Shown here: piece after piece, positions 9,293 through 17,927 of the stretch | Layout: each line of letters opens with the position of its first letter | Position numbering within the stretch: the first letter of the stretch is position 1 | Source: an uncultured Porphyromonadaceae bacterium | Lineage (GTDB): Bacteria; Bacteroidota; Bacteroidia; Bacteroidales; Muribaculaceae | Direction of reading: 5' to 3' | Length of the DNA: 64,000 nucleotides | Assembly: GCA_900540625.1 (NCBI GenBank) | Contig: UQGP01000001.1 | Coordinates: 186,001-250,000, forward strand | Position numbers and translations under genes: made by a program | Notes under the pieces: model-generated | The model's input: the letters and a program-made list of their open reading frames with translations, nothing else | Database searches by the model: none | Told to the model about the DNA's origin: nothing

Positions 9293-10193
9293 TTTATTCA
9301 TAAAGTTCATCGAAGGAATCGATGCCGGAAACTTTCTAAGAGTCGGTAATAGGGATTATGACCTCTTCATTGGAAAAGACGATGAGGGTCGTTACTGTTT
9401 TGAATATCGTGGCCGATTCAAACCAATAAAAATCATTGGCTCCAAGCCTCTTGTCGTCAATCAGTATTCTCTCCCGACAGAATATATTCTACGCTTTTCT
9501 CTGGGACAGAATGATCTTATAGGTTGCTTTTCAGCTTTCTGCGAAGACCTGATTGATGCAACAGATAAAGTTTCAGGAGAGGAGGCTGTTTATCAGACTC
9601 TATCTGCCAGGTATCAAGCTTGGAGAAAGCTTTTCAAAACCGATAGAAGCAAACTCTCCCTTCCCGAAGTGATGGGCCTCATAGGAGAGTTACTTTTCCT
9701 CAAAACCTATGCTTCTGAAAAATGGGGCTGGGATAAGGCTCTTGACAGCTGGTCTGGGCCAGAGAAAACTCATAAAGACTTTTCCTGCGATAATGATTGG
9801 TTTGAAATCAAAGCAATAAATGTGGGCAAGGAAACCGTGCATATATCCTCTATTGAGCAACTTGATAGTGATATTGTCGGGAAACTTATGATTTTCAGCC
9901 TTGAGAAAATGAGTACCACTTACAATGGGCTGACGCTTAATACACTCGTCAAAGATATCATGGGGCTATTAAATACAACTCAAAAAGACGTTTTTCTAAA
10001 CAAGCTTATTCTATATGGATATGACTTCTCTCCTGAACACGATGCGCAGGTTTTCGATACCAAAGGAGAAACAGCATACTCTATAACAGAAACGTTTCCA
10101 CGAATAAAAAAATCAAATCTTCCGTTGGCCATCACAAAGACGCAGTATGATATTGTAATCTCTGAGATCCAACAATTTAAAACAGAAATCTAA
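9282..10193 (+). CDS. PD-(D/E)XK nuclease, DUF4420 family
   Basis: About 303 residues, matching the DUF4420 PD-(D/E)XK proteins that follow Z1 helicases. The helix GLIGELLFLK comes first and is followed by the nuclease core, KDFSCDNDWFEIKAI, in which the Asp near residue 166 and Glu-x-Lys near 175-177 form the metal-binding and catalytic set. Since the Mrr-like subunit looks inactive, this is the best candidate for DNA cleavage in the island. Several in-frame ATGs (9270, 9282, 9285) precede the conserved part. The start at 9282 is chosen because it gives an 11-base overlap with the helicase stop and the common MMDNLF-type beginning; the longer frame from 9189 would overlap by more than 100 bases. 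Confidence 0.82.
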   Translation: MMDNLFIKFIEGIDAGNFLRVGNRDYDLFIGKDDEGRYCFEYRGRFKPIKIIGSKPLVVNQYSLPTEYILRFSLGQNDLIGCFSAFCEDLIDATDKVSGEEAVYQTLSARYQAWRKLFKTDRSKLSLPEVMGLIGELLFLKTYASEKWGWDKALDSWSGPEKTHKDFSCDNDWFEIKAINVGKETVHISSIEQLDSDIVGKLMIFSLEKMSTTYNGLTLNTLVKDIMGLLNTTQKDVFLNKLILYGYDFSPEHDAQVFDTKGETAYSITETFPRIKKSNLPLAITKTQYDIVISEIQQFKTEI

Positions 10194-10195
10194 CC

Positions 10196-12307
10196 ATGGA
10201 ACTGATTGACTACCGAAAAGAGTTTATCGATGACCTTCGGTTCAAAGCCGAACATGAAGGAACTGAGCCCGAAGCGCAGTTCATCGAAATGATGCTCGAA
10301 AATCTCGAAGAAATTGGAGTGCTAAATGATCCATACCCTATCTCAGTAGAAATGAGAGGCAGAAATAGAAGAAAACTGGCTTTCGATGCCTATGCTTATG
10401 ACGAAGCCGATGGCGCTTTAATACTGATTTCCAGCAGATTTTCAAATCAACGAGATGAGGCTCCTAACTTAACCAACACGGATATAGATGAAATCGTGAA
10501 GTGGATGATGAACTTCATCGAAGAAGCAGTTGATGGTAAGATTCGGGATTATTGTGATGACTCTGATCCAGCTAGGGACATCGCCAAAGAGTTCGCCCAG
10601 AAAATTGGCCCAGGGATGCTGAAGACAGAGATAAATCGTTTCAAGTTCTATATTCTATCTGACCATGTTCTAAGTAAACAAGTTAAGAATATCAAAAAAG
10701 AGGATTTTTTTGAAAGACCAGTCGAAGTGCAAATTTGGACCATTGACCGCATTTTTCAAACTTTTGCATCCAATTCAAGCGAAATCATACAGATTGACAC
10801 TATTGAATTCGGTTGCTCCGGCATACAATGCCTCAAGGCGGGGCTGGGTGACACCACTGATTATGATGCCTACCTAGGCATCATCCCCGGCCGATTCCTA
10901 GCTGACATCTATCTTAAATATGGCAGCAAGTTATTACAAGCAAATGTCCGTGCCTTCCTAAGTGTGAGGGGGAAGGTCAACAAAGGAATCCGTGATACCA
11001 TCATAAATCATCCGAGCAACTTCTTTACTTATAATAATGGTATCGCTATTGTAGCCCGTTCCGTTCAATTTTCAAAAGATGGTTCTAGAATTACACATCT
11101 CACTGATCCTCAAATCATCAATGGAGGTCAGACAACAGCATCTCTCGCCAATGCCATAATCAAAAAGGAGGATAAAAATGGGATGGATACTCTTTTCGTA
11201 CCCATGAAACTCACAGTGCTGAATGTCGAGGATGAGATGTCAGAAGAGCAAATTAGCCACTATAATGAAATCACTAAAAAGATTTCTCAATGCGCTAATA
11301 GTCAAAATGCGGTTTCAGAAGCGGACTTCTTCTCGAACCATCCTTTCCATCTACTTATGGAGAAGCTTTCTGAGAAAGTTCTCGCTCCTCCTGTTGATGG
11401 CAATCCATTCCAAACTCGGTGGTTTTATGAACGTTCACGAGGCAAGTGGGAACAGGAGCAAATGAAACTCACCGTAGCTCAACGAAAGAAATTCGGAGAG
11501 ATGCATCCAAAAGGCCAGGTTATCAAGAAAGAAAAACTCGCTAAGTGTCTAAACACTATCTACATGCATCCCAACCAGGTTTGTCAGAGTTCGGCAATAA
11601 ACTTTTCTAAGTTTGCCACAATCATAGATGATTTATATGAGAATCATCGCGAGCTTATTAATGAAGAATTCTTCAAACAAGGGGTTTGCTCAGTTATCAT
11701 TTTCGACCAACTAGATAAAATGATTAGTAAGGCAAACTGGTACCCAAAGAGAGGTAACAAGGCTCAAATAACGCCTTATACTATAGCCAAACTGATATCA
11801 ATTCTTCCCAAGGGAAAAGACCTGGATTGGCGCACAATTTGGCAAAAACAACGTCTCACACCGGAAATGGCGGAGGAACTATTAAGTCTTGCAGAGTTTA
11901 CTCACCTCTTCTTGGTAAGACGAGCCGGCGGCGGTCTTGTAAGATCCATGTGTCGCACAGAAGCAGCATGGAAAGATTTCCAAAAGGAAGAATATTCCTT
12001 GAGCGACAAATTCATATCATCGCTCGTATCTACTGAGCAGCGTAAAGAGGACGAAGAACAAGCAAAACGTGCTCATAAATTCAATGCTGACATTGATGCC
12101 TCTGTTGAAGTTTATCGCCTTGGTGCTGACTATTGGCTCAAGGTCTATAGAGATCTGTCAATGGAAAAGGTGCTGACATATGGAGACTTGGATTTCATAA
12201 AAGGAATCGCTAAGTTCATTCAACGCGGTCTTCCCACCGCAGCCCAAAGCAAGCGTCTTCTCCGAATTGTCGCTAAAGCTGAAGATGCAGGTTATATAAT
12301 GCCTTAA
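10196..12307 (+). CDS. AIPR family abortive-infection protein
   Basis: 703 residues carrying the AIPR signature: FFTYNNGIAIVA near residue 276 and PQIINGGQTTASL near 303, with the long helical C-terminus usual for the family. AIPR proteins were named from phage-resistance loci, and their biochemical activity is not settled. The gene follows the nuclease by 2 bases and is the last of the operon. After it the sequence has no obvious intrinsic terminator. Within the island it may act as the abortive effector or as a structural partner of the Z1/DUF4420 pair; this role is inference from conserved neighbourhood. Confidence 0.87.
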   Translation: MELIDYRKEFIDDLRFKAEHEGTEPEAQFIEMMLENLEEIGVLNDPYPISVEMRGRNRRKLAFDAYAYDEADGALILISSRFSNQRDEAPNLTNTDIDEIVKWMMNFIEEAVDGKIRDYCDDSDPARDIAKEFAQKIGPGMLKTEINRFKFYILSDHVLSKQVKNIKKEDFFERPVEVQIWTIDRIFQTFASNSSEIIQIDTIEFGCSGIQCLKAGLGDTTDYDAYLGIIPGRFLADIYLKYGSKLLQANVRAFLSVRGKVNKGIRDTIINHPSNFFTYNNGIAIVARSVQFSKDGSRITHLTDPQIINGGQTTASLANAIIKKEDKNGMDTLFVPMKLTVLNVEDEMSEEQISHYNEITKKISQCANSQNAVSEADFFSNHPFHLLMEKLSEKVLAPPVDGNPFQTRWFYERSRGKWEQEQMKLTVAQRKKFGEMHPKGQVIKKEKLAKCLNTIYMHPNQVCQSSAINFSKFATIIDDLYENHRELINEEFFKQGVCSVIIFDQLDKMISKANWYPKRGNKAQITPYTIAKLISILPKGKDLDWRTIWQKQRLTPEMAEELLSLAEFTHLFLVRRAGGGLVRSMCRTEAAWKDFQKEEYSLSDKFISSLVSTEQRKEDEEQAKRAHKFNADIDASVEVYRLGADYWLKVYRDLSMEKVLTYGDLDFIKGIAKFIQRGLPTAAQSKRLLRIVAKAEDAGYIMP

Positions 12308-12567
12308 ACAAAAAAACGACTAAAAGCAATCTGTGTAATCTATCTTCTTTACATTTAATGAGAGATAATATATGCGTTTGTCATAAAAAATGAACGTTGA
12401 ATGCGTCACTATGCATAAATACGACACAAAATTTCACATTTAACAACCATAGTCACCCCAAATCACATCCTTAATCTCAGAACATAATAGTATCCAGTCT
12501 AAGATGTATTACTCATATAATTGAGCCATAATCATCCTTAAATGGGATAATTCTCAGTCACAGGCTG

Positions 12568-12593
12568 GTGACGCACGGGCTTTTGTGCATCAC
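12568..12593. promoter_or_regulatory. Imperfect dyad overlapping the -33 box, operator candidate
   Basis: GTGACGCAC (12568-12576) and GTGCATCAC (12585-12593) form an inverted repeat with one mismatch and an 8-base spacer. The right arm overlaps the TTTG -33 element (12582-12585), a position where a bound dimeric repressor would block transcription. No regulator gene lies next to it, so the binding protein is unknown. Confidence 0.35.
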
Positions 12594-12612
12594 GGATTTA
12601 TTGCTAATTTTG
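12582..12612 (+). promoter_or_regulatory. Promoter of the MFS transporter gene
   Basis: TTTG (12582-12585), 19 bases, then TAATTTTG (12605-12612): a close match to the Bacteroidetes sigma consensus. Transcription should start near 12619, leaving a leader of about 125 bases. Confidence 0.7.
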
Positions 12613-12621
12613 CAGCGCAAT

Positions 12622-12656
12622 CGCGAAGGCATATTCATAAGATTGAATGCTTCGCG
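12622..12656 (+). promoter_or_regulatory. Leader stem-loop at the start of the MFS transcript
   Basis: CGCGAAG (12622-12628) pairs with CTTCGCG (12650-12656), and inner CAT/ATTC segments pair partly with GAATG, giving a bulged hairpin at the very 5' end of the predicted transcript. It may stabilise the mRNA or act in regulation. Confidence 0.35.
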
Positions 12657-12745
12657 GATTTAAGGGAAAAATGCAGTGACGTACAACGGCATAGCGCGTA
12701 TGCACGGCTGCGAAATGTTAGGTTTGTCTGCTATATATTAAGAGT

Positions 12746-13921
12746 ATGAATGATATGCAACGTAAGCGCATAAGGCGCGCTATCAGTGTGTATTATCTGG
12801 CTATGGGAATGGTGTTCGCCTCGTGGGCTTCGCGCATCCCGGATGTCAAGGCGGCGCTGTCGCTGGACGATGGCAGCCTTGGGGCTCTGCTTTTTGCCAT
12901 ACCGGCGGGACAGATTGCGATGATGGCCATCTCGGCGATGGTGATAGCGCACTGGGGCAGCCGGATGGTGCTGCGAGTGTCTTTGGTGGCGTATGCCGCG
13001 GTGCTTTTTGCCATCAGTCAGGCATCGACATTCATATCGCTGTTTGTCGTACTTTTCCTCTTTGGCATGGCGGCCAATATCCTCAATATTTCGGTGAATA
13101 CTCAGTCGGTGGAGCTTGAAAAACTCTACGGACGCTCGATACTATCGACTTTTCACGGGCTGTGGAGCCTCGGCGGACTACTGGGCGGCTTGGTAGGCGC
13201 CGGATTTGTCCTCACCGGGCTGCCGCTGTGGGTGCATTATGCCGTAGTCGCGGTATTGTGTATAGGTGTCACGTTCCCCATGGGGTTACGCCTTATGGAC
13301 GACTCGAAGCTGCAACATTCGGTCGAGAAGGCCGAGGATGACGGCGGCCGTCACGGATTCGGGCGTCTTGACGGCGTAATCATCATGCTGGGCTTTGTCG
13401 CCTTTGGCGGAATGTTCTGCGAGGGCACGGTTTACGATTGGTCGTCGGTGTATATGGCTACGGTGGTATGCCCTCCGGAGGCATTGGTACGTGCCGGATA
13501 CATTGCGGGAATGGCGGCGATGACTTTCGGGAGATTTGTCGCCGATCGCTTTATCACGCGATATGATGCGGCTCATGTTTTACGCATCAGTGGCGCAAGC
13601 ATCGTTGCGGGCCTGCTGATAGCCACGGCTTTCCCGTATCTTGTGACAGCCACCCTTGGCTTCCTGTTGGTTGGCCTGGGCATGTCCACAGTTGTGCCTA
13701 TATGCTACAGCGCCGCCGGACGCCATCCGCGACTGTCACCGGCAACAGCCATCACCGTAGTATCGTCCATTTCGTTCATCGGATTTATGGTCGGTCCTCC
13801 GCTGATAGGCCTTTTGGCTCAGGCCCTGACACTGCGTGTGGCCTTGGCCGTGGCGGCATCCTTCGGTCTGCTCATCATCGTCTTTGCTCCGGCCGCGGTC
13901 CGCTACCGCCAACGGGGCTGA
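12746..13921 (+). CDS. MFS transporter, 12 transmembrane segments
   Basis: 391 residues of almost wholly hydrophobic sequence with the spacing of a 12-helix major facilitator. The N-terminal half has the loop motif RIPDVKAALSLDDGSLGALL, typical of the fucose-permease/YbjJ-like branch, and the central loop (about 195-210) is charged. It would import or export a small solute at the inner membrane; the substrate cannot be deduced. It is transcribed alone from the promoter at 12582-12612. Its 3' end overlaps the convergent TraB/GumN gene by 47 bases, so the two transcripts are antisense at their ends. Confidence 0.85.
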   Translation: MNDMQRKRIRRAISVYYLAMGMVFASWASRIPDVKAALSLDDGSLGALLFAIPAGQIAMMAISAMVIAHWGSRMVLRVSLVAYAAVLFAISQASTFISLFVVLFLFGMAANILNISVNTQSVELEKLYGRSILSTFHGLWSLGGLLGGLVGAGFVLTGLPLWVHYAVVAVLCIGVTFPMGLRLMDDSKLQHSVEKAEDDGGRHGFGRLDGVIIMLGFVAFGGMFCEGTVYDWSSVYMATVVCPPEALVRAGYIAGMAAMTFGRFVADRFITRYDAAHVLRISGASIVAGLLIATAFPYLVTATLGFLLVGLGMSTVVPICYSAAGRHPRLSPATAITVVSSISFIGFMVGPPLIGLLAQALTLRVALAVAASFGLLIIVFAPAAVRYRQRG

Positions 13922-14807
13922 CGTCAAATCCGGCACTGCGAAGCATAGCCAACAGCCCCTCAGGCCCGACAAGATGTCCGGCGCCTACCGCCACAAGCAC
14001 ACTGCGGCACCGCATTTCCGGAACAAGCACGGCAGCCCAAGCGCGGTTGCGTGCATACACCATACGCTCGGCGTACGCCTCCCTCATTCCACGAGCAAGC
14101 AGGCGTCCTATGGCCTCGAGGTCTTGGCATCTGTAGGCGGCGACAAGGCTGTCCGAAACCGCTTGTGCCGCCTCGGGAGCACGCACCGACTCCATCAGCG
14201 CCTCCAGCTGCTCGGCAACGGGAGTGCCCATAAGCATCCGCACCTGCTGCTCAGCGGTCTCGAGGGCACGCACATCCTTGCCCATGGCCGTTGCACGATG
14301 TTGCAGCGCAATATCCATAGCCATATCCGTCGATGCACCGGCGCGACGCACCTCGAGAAACGCATCCAGCATTGCCGGTTTCATCTTGCCAAGAGCCTCA
14401 AGCGTCCTTGCGCCATCCACGCCGAAGGTGGACACATATCGGCATACCGAATCGAGTGCCGCCGGCGACAGAAGCCGCTGCAAAGTACTGTCACTCGGGG
14501 CTATTGCGCAAGCCATAGCCTCCGGCGTAAGCGCCATATCGGAAGACAACACCTCTACATATACCGCCGCTACATGCTCCAGCGCCCCGTCCAATCCGGC
14601 CAACGAATCAAGGACATCTGTCCCGGCCGTATGCATAGTGCCCAGGACATACGATGTATGCCCGGCGCCGGCAGGACCGTCCGCCGTCACGCGCCACAGC
14701 ACCTGCGCCGCCGCACCTAAAACGCTCATAGTCACAGCAATGACTATCGCCGCAGCGCGTGCCGTCGCCCCATGCCCCGCATTCCTTGCCTTGGTCGTAT
14801 TATTCAT
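13875..14807 (-). CDS. TraB/GumN family protein
   Basis: 310 residues with a signal peptide or membrane anchor at about residues 17-34. The TraB/GumN (TIKI-like) signature follows: YVLGTMHTAG with the GxxH motif, a conserved Glu in VYVEVLSS, and near the C-terminus VLVAVGAGHLVGPEGLLAMLRSAGF, the second family motif. Members are thought to be metal-dependent proteases or hydrolases facing the periplasm. It lies 68 bases downstream of the LRR gene on the same strand and may be co-transcribed with it. Confidence 0.82.
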   Translation of the reverse strand: MNNTTKARNAGHGATARAAAIVIAVTMSVLGAAAQVLWRVTADGPAGAGHTSYVLGTMHTAGTDVLDSLAGLDGALEHVAAVYVEVLSSDMALTPEAMACAIAPSDSTLQRLLSPAALDSVCRYVSTFGVDGARTLEALGKMKPAMLDAFLEVRRAGASTDMAMDIALQHRATAMGKDVRALETAEQQVRMLMGTPVAEQLEALMESVRAPEAAQAVSDSLVAAYRCQDLEAIGRLLARGMREAYAERMVYARNRAWAAVLVPEMRCRSVLVAVGAGHLVGPEGLLAMLRSAGFDVSPVGGSGPRPEQRR

Positions 14808-14875
14808 TTGGTCGGGAAATCATTACACCTGTTTTAAGCACATCGCCGTCATATTCCGGAGAACCGTCCTTGTCC

Positions 14876-17422
14876 TTAGATTTTAAGTTTTTTGCGTCCC
14901 TGTGGCGACACAAGTATATACACGCCGCGAGGTAGCCGTTCGGCATTCGCTTCGGTTTCGCGCAACCCACCGGCGACACGCACGCCACGCATGTCATAGA
15001 CATCATACATCACCTCGGCATCGTCCGCACCAACGTCAGACACGCTGTCATATTCCGGCGGATTGTAAAACTCACACCACTCAGGCGCAACAGTATACAA
15101 TTCAACTGATTCTTGAGGGACTATCAGTTTACATGTATGCTTGTCTATTTTATCGAATGCGCCACTGCCGCATACAGGTGGCACAACGGCATTAGAAACA
15201 AATTCGGTCAGTCCCGAACACCCAAAGAAAGCATAATTACCTATAGTGGATACCGAATTGGGTATTGTGATTGATGTCAGCCTTGGGCAGTCCGAGAAAG
15301 CATCATTGCCTATAGATTTAACCGAATTTCCTATAGAAAGGTGCTCCATTCCGGTACATGACGAAAAAGCATACCGCTCAATCGAAGTGACCGAATTAGG
15401 GATTTCCACTGAAGTCAAATTGGTAAAACCGGAAAATATACGGTTCGGTATTTTAACAACATTCTTACCTATAGTCAATGTCTTAACGTTGGGGCAATAG
15501 CTAAATAAACTTTTGCCATCTGAGACTGTGCAATCAATCGCATTATACGATATCGCGTTCAGACTTTTACAGGATATGAATGCTCCATAACCAATATTTT
15601 TTACAGACTCAGAAATCAATACAGACTTCAATCCCGCACAGTCTTCGAACACTCTTTCGCCAATAGTCGTAACTGAGTTTCCAATTTCTATCGACGTCAG
15701 TTCATCACAACCGCGGAAAGCATAATCTTCAATCGTTGTAACTGAATTGGGTATCTCAATATAAGCCAACGAGTCACAATAATAAAACGAGCATTTCCCT
15801 ATGCACTGTATCGAATGAGGTATAACCGTGTTTGCACAGCCGGTCACCAATTTATTTGTTGAAGTTGCAATTATCGCGTTGCAATTATCGCGTGAATCAT
15901 ACTCACTATTACCGGAATCAACAACAATTCTTTTTAACCCTTTACATCCATAGAACGGGTTTTTACCTATGTAAGTCACCGATTTCGGTATATATATATC
16001 GGTCAGGCCCTTACAGAGTCCACAGACATCGTCTCCTATTGAATCAACGGAATTACCCAAAGTAATTGATGTCAATCCGGAAAACTGAAATGCACCATTA
16101 CCTATTGTTTTGACCGAATTGGGAATGTTAACTGCTTTTAGGTTACTACAACTGTAAAATGCTTCTTCCCCTATATATCTGACAGATTCGCCTATAGTAA
16201 CCGAAGTTAATTTACTGTAATAGAATGCGCCATCCTCTATTGTAGTGACTGAATTAGGAATCTCTACAGATATTAGACCTGACATTTTGCAGAATATGCC
16301 TTTCGGGATTCTAGTCACATTCTTACCTATTGTCAACGATGTAATATTAGGACAATGTTCAAAAGTTCCATCGTGTGATCCAAGCAATCTTTTACAATTC
16401 AATGCATTGAATACCACGGATTTTAGACCAGTGCACAAGTCAAATGCATGAGCTCCTAAAGTAGTAACCGAATCAGGTATTGTTATTGATGTCAGACCGG
16501 TACAACCTTCAAAAGCACTTCCATCAATAGTTCTGACAGAATTTGGAATATCTACCGATGTCAAGCCTGTACATCCCTTAAAAGCGCCACCTTTAATAGT
16601 AGTAACAGTATTGGGAATATCAATTGATTTCAACCACGTACAATCTCTAAAGGCTCCACGACCAACGGTCGTAACAGAATGCGGAATAAATGTATTCCTG
16701 CAGGTGAGTACAAGTTCATTGTATGGTGAAATAATTAATGCATTACAATTGTTTCGCGAGTCATACGTTGGATTCCCTGCCTCTACTTTAATATTCATCA
16801 GCTCAGTACAATTATCAAATGCCGCATCTAAGATTGATGTAACAGACTTTGGGATATATAAAGACGTCAAACCAGAACATCCATAAAAAGCTCTTTGACA
16901 TATATATCTGACAGAATTACCTAGTGTAAGCGACATTAATCCTGAACATCCTTCAAAGGCATAATCACCAATATACACAACAGAATTCGGTATATCAATG
17001 GCAGCCAATCCCGTACACCCATAGAATGCACGATTATTAATAGATGAAACCGCGTCAGGTATATCAACCGAAGTCAACCTCGTACAACCTTCAAAAGCAG
17101 AAACATCAATGTAAGTAAGTGTAGACGGTAACTTGACCGATGTCAATCCCGTGCAATTCTTGAAGGCCTCTTCATCAATTCCTACAACAGGACATTTTAC
17201 ACCTTTGTACATCACTGTTTCTGCTACAACGACATCCCCAGCATACTCTTTACGACTTCCTTCATATCCATACTTTGAAGGTCTTACTACTTCTGCAATT
17301 TTCTTTGCCTCATAGATTCCATAATAAACACCGTTTACATAGCACATTCCTACTAAAATCTGTGGCGCGGCAAACGACAGCGCGACAAACATCGTCAAAA
17401 GGATTATAGTTCGTTTCATCAT
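14876..17422 (-). CDS. BspA-like leucine-rich repeat surface protein
   Basis: 848 residues with a signal peptide (MMKRTIILLTMFVALSFA) and about 25-30 LRR_5 (BspA/TpLRR) repeats of about 23 residues, of the form FxGCTGLTSVDIPNSVTTI. The last 60 residues (YDVYDMRGVRVAGG ... LPRGVYILVSPQGRKKLKI) form a T9SS type A-like sorting domain, so the protein is expected on the outer surface. BspA-like proteins bind host matrix proteins or other bacteria. The coding region is noticeably less GC-rich than pnp next to it, as often seen for repeat-expanded surface proteins. Transcription probably starts from a TATCTTTG element at 17584-17591. Confidence 0.88.
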   Translation of the reverse strand: MMKRTIILLTMFVALSFAAPQILVGMCYVNGVYYGIYEAKKIAEVVRPSKYGYEGSRKEYAGDVVVAETVMYKGVKCPVVGIDEEAFKNCTGLTSVKLPSTLTYIDVSAFEGCTRLTSVDIPDAVSSINNRAFYGCTGLAAIDIPNSVVYIGDYAFEGCSGLMSLTLGNSVRYICQRAFYGCSGLTSLYIPKSVTSILDAAFDNCTELMNIKVEAGNPTYDSRNNCNALIISPYNELVLTCRNTFIPHSVTTVGRGAFRDCTWLKSIDIPNTVTTIKGGAFKGCTGLTSVDIPNSVRTIDGSAFEGCTGLTSITIPDSVTTLGAHAFDLCTGLKSVVFNALNCKRLLGSHDGTFEHCPNITSLTIGKNVTRIPKGIFCKMSGLISVEIPNSVTTIEDGAFYYSKLTSVTIGESVRYIGEEAFYSCSNLKAVNIPNSVKTIGNGAFQFSGLTSITLGNSVDSIGDDVCGLCKGLTDIYIPKSVTYIGKNPFYGCKGLKRIVVDSGNSEYDSRDNCNAIIATSTNKLVTGCANTVIPHSIQCIGKCSFYYCDSLAYIEIPNSVTTIEDYAFRGCDELTSIEIGNSVTTIGERVFEDCAGLKSVLISESVKNIGYGAFISCKSLNAISYNAIDCTVSDGKSLFSYCPNVKTLTIGKNVVKIPNRIFSGFTNLTSVEIPNSVTSIERYAFSSCTGMEHLSIGNSVKSIGNDAFSDCPRLTSITIPNSVSTIGNYAFFGCSGLTEFVSNAVVPPVCGSGAFDKIDKHTCKLIVPQESVELYTVAPEWCEFYNPPEYDSVSDVGADDAEVMYDVYDMRGVRVAGGLRETEANAERLPRGVYILVSPQGRKKLKI

Positions 17423-17583
17423 GATTATATATATTAAGAGATTGTGTTTTAAAACTCAGCGATTTATATAAATAACATGAAGTCGTATGCCACGTATCCC
17501 GTCCACACTTACAATCTAAGTCACGCCAATGAGCACGTTCCTCGATTGGTAGCGTTCTACATCCGGCATCGAAAGATACTATG

Positions 17584-17591
17584 CAAAGATA
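17584..17591 (-). promoter_or_regulatory. -7 element of the LRR gene
   Basis: Read on the minus strand this is TATCTTTG, matching TAnnTTTG. The -33 box is not clear. A start near 17577 gives a leader of about 155 bases. Confidence 0.5.
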
Positions 17592-17832
17592 AAAATAATT
17601 TTTGAATACGCAGTGATTTAAATAGTTAAAAACCGTGTTCCACAACTTTTTTTTTGAATACGCTATATGTCTACCCGCCGGCGCTAAATATACGACACAG
17701 ACAAGCGTACGTCTCGGACAAAACGTGAGCCATTCCTTGACCGCACGAAAAACCCGATGTCATGTCATTACAGCCAAAATGCGCCTACTTTTACACAGTC
17801 GGGAGCGTCGAAAAGCCGTGGCGGAAAATAAT

Positions 17833-17864
17833 TTTGGTAATGTGCTTAATAATGTGTACCTTTG
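17833..17864 (+). promoter_or_regulatory. Promoter of pnp
   Basis: TTTG (17833-17836), 20 bases, TACCTTTG (17857-17864). The predicted transcript starts near 17871 with a leader of about 57 bases before the ATG at 17928. Confidence 0.75.
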
Positions 17865-17927
17865 CACGATTTTTGAGCGAAATAACACGAAATATACAAA
17901 TTACACAAAGCAACCCCAAACGTCATT

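Larger units (their letters stand above)
12308..12745. other. Intergenic gap after the defence island
   Basis: 438 bases. The first 260 or so are AT-rich like the island and hold nothing recognisable. From about 12560 onward the region carries the promoter and leader of the MFS gene: an imperfect dyad, a -33/-7 pair and a leader hairpin, listed separately. No attachment site, tRNA fragment or recombinase remnant was seen. Confidence 0.5.
17423..17927. other. Divergent intergenic region between the LRR gene and pnp
   Basis: 505 bases with promoter elements for both flanking genes. The middle part (about 17600-17820) shows no gene or repeat that I can support. Confidence 0.5.
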
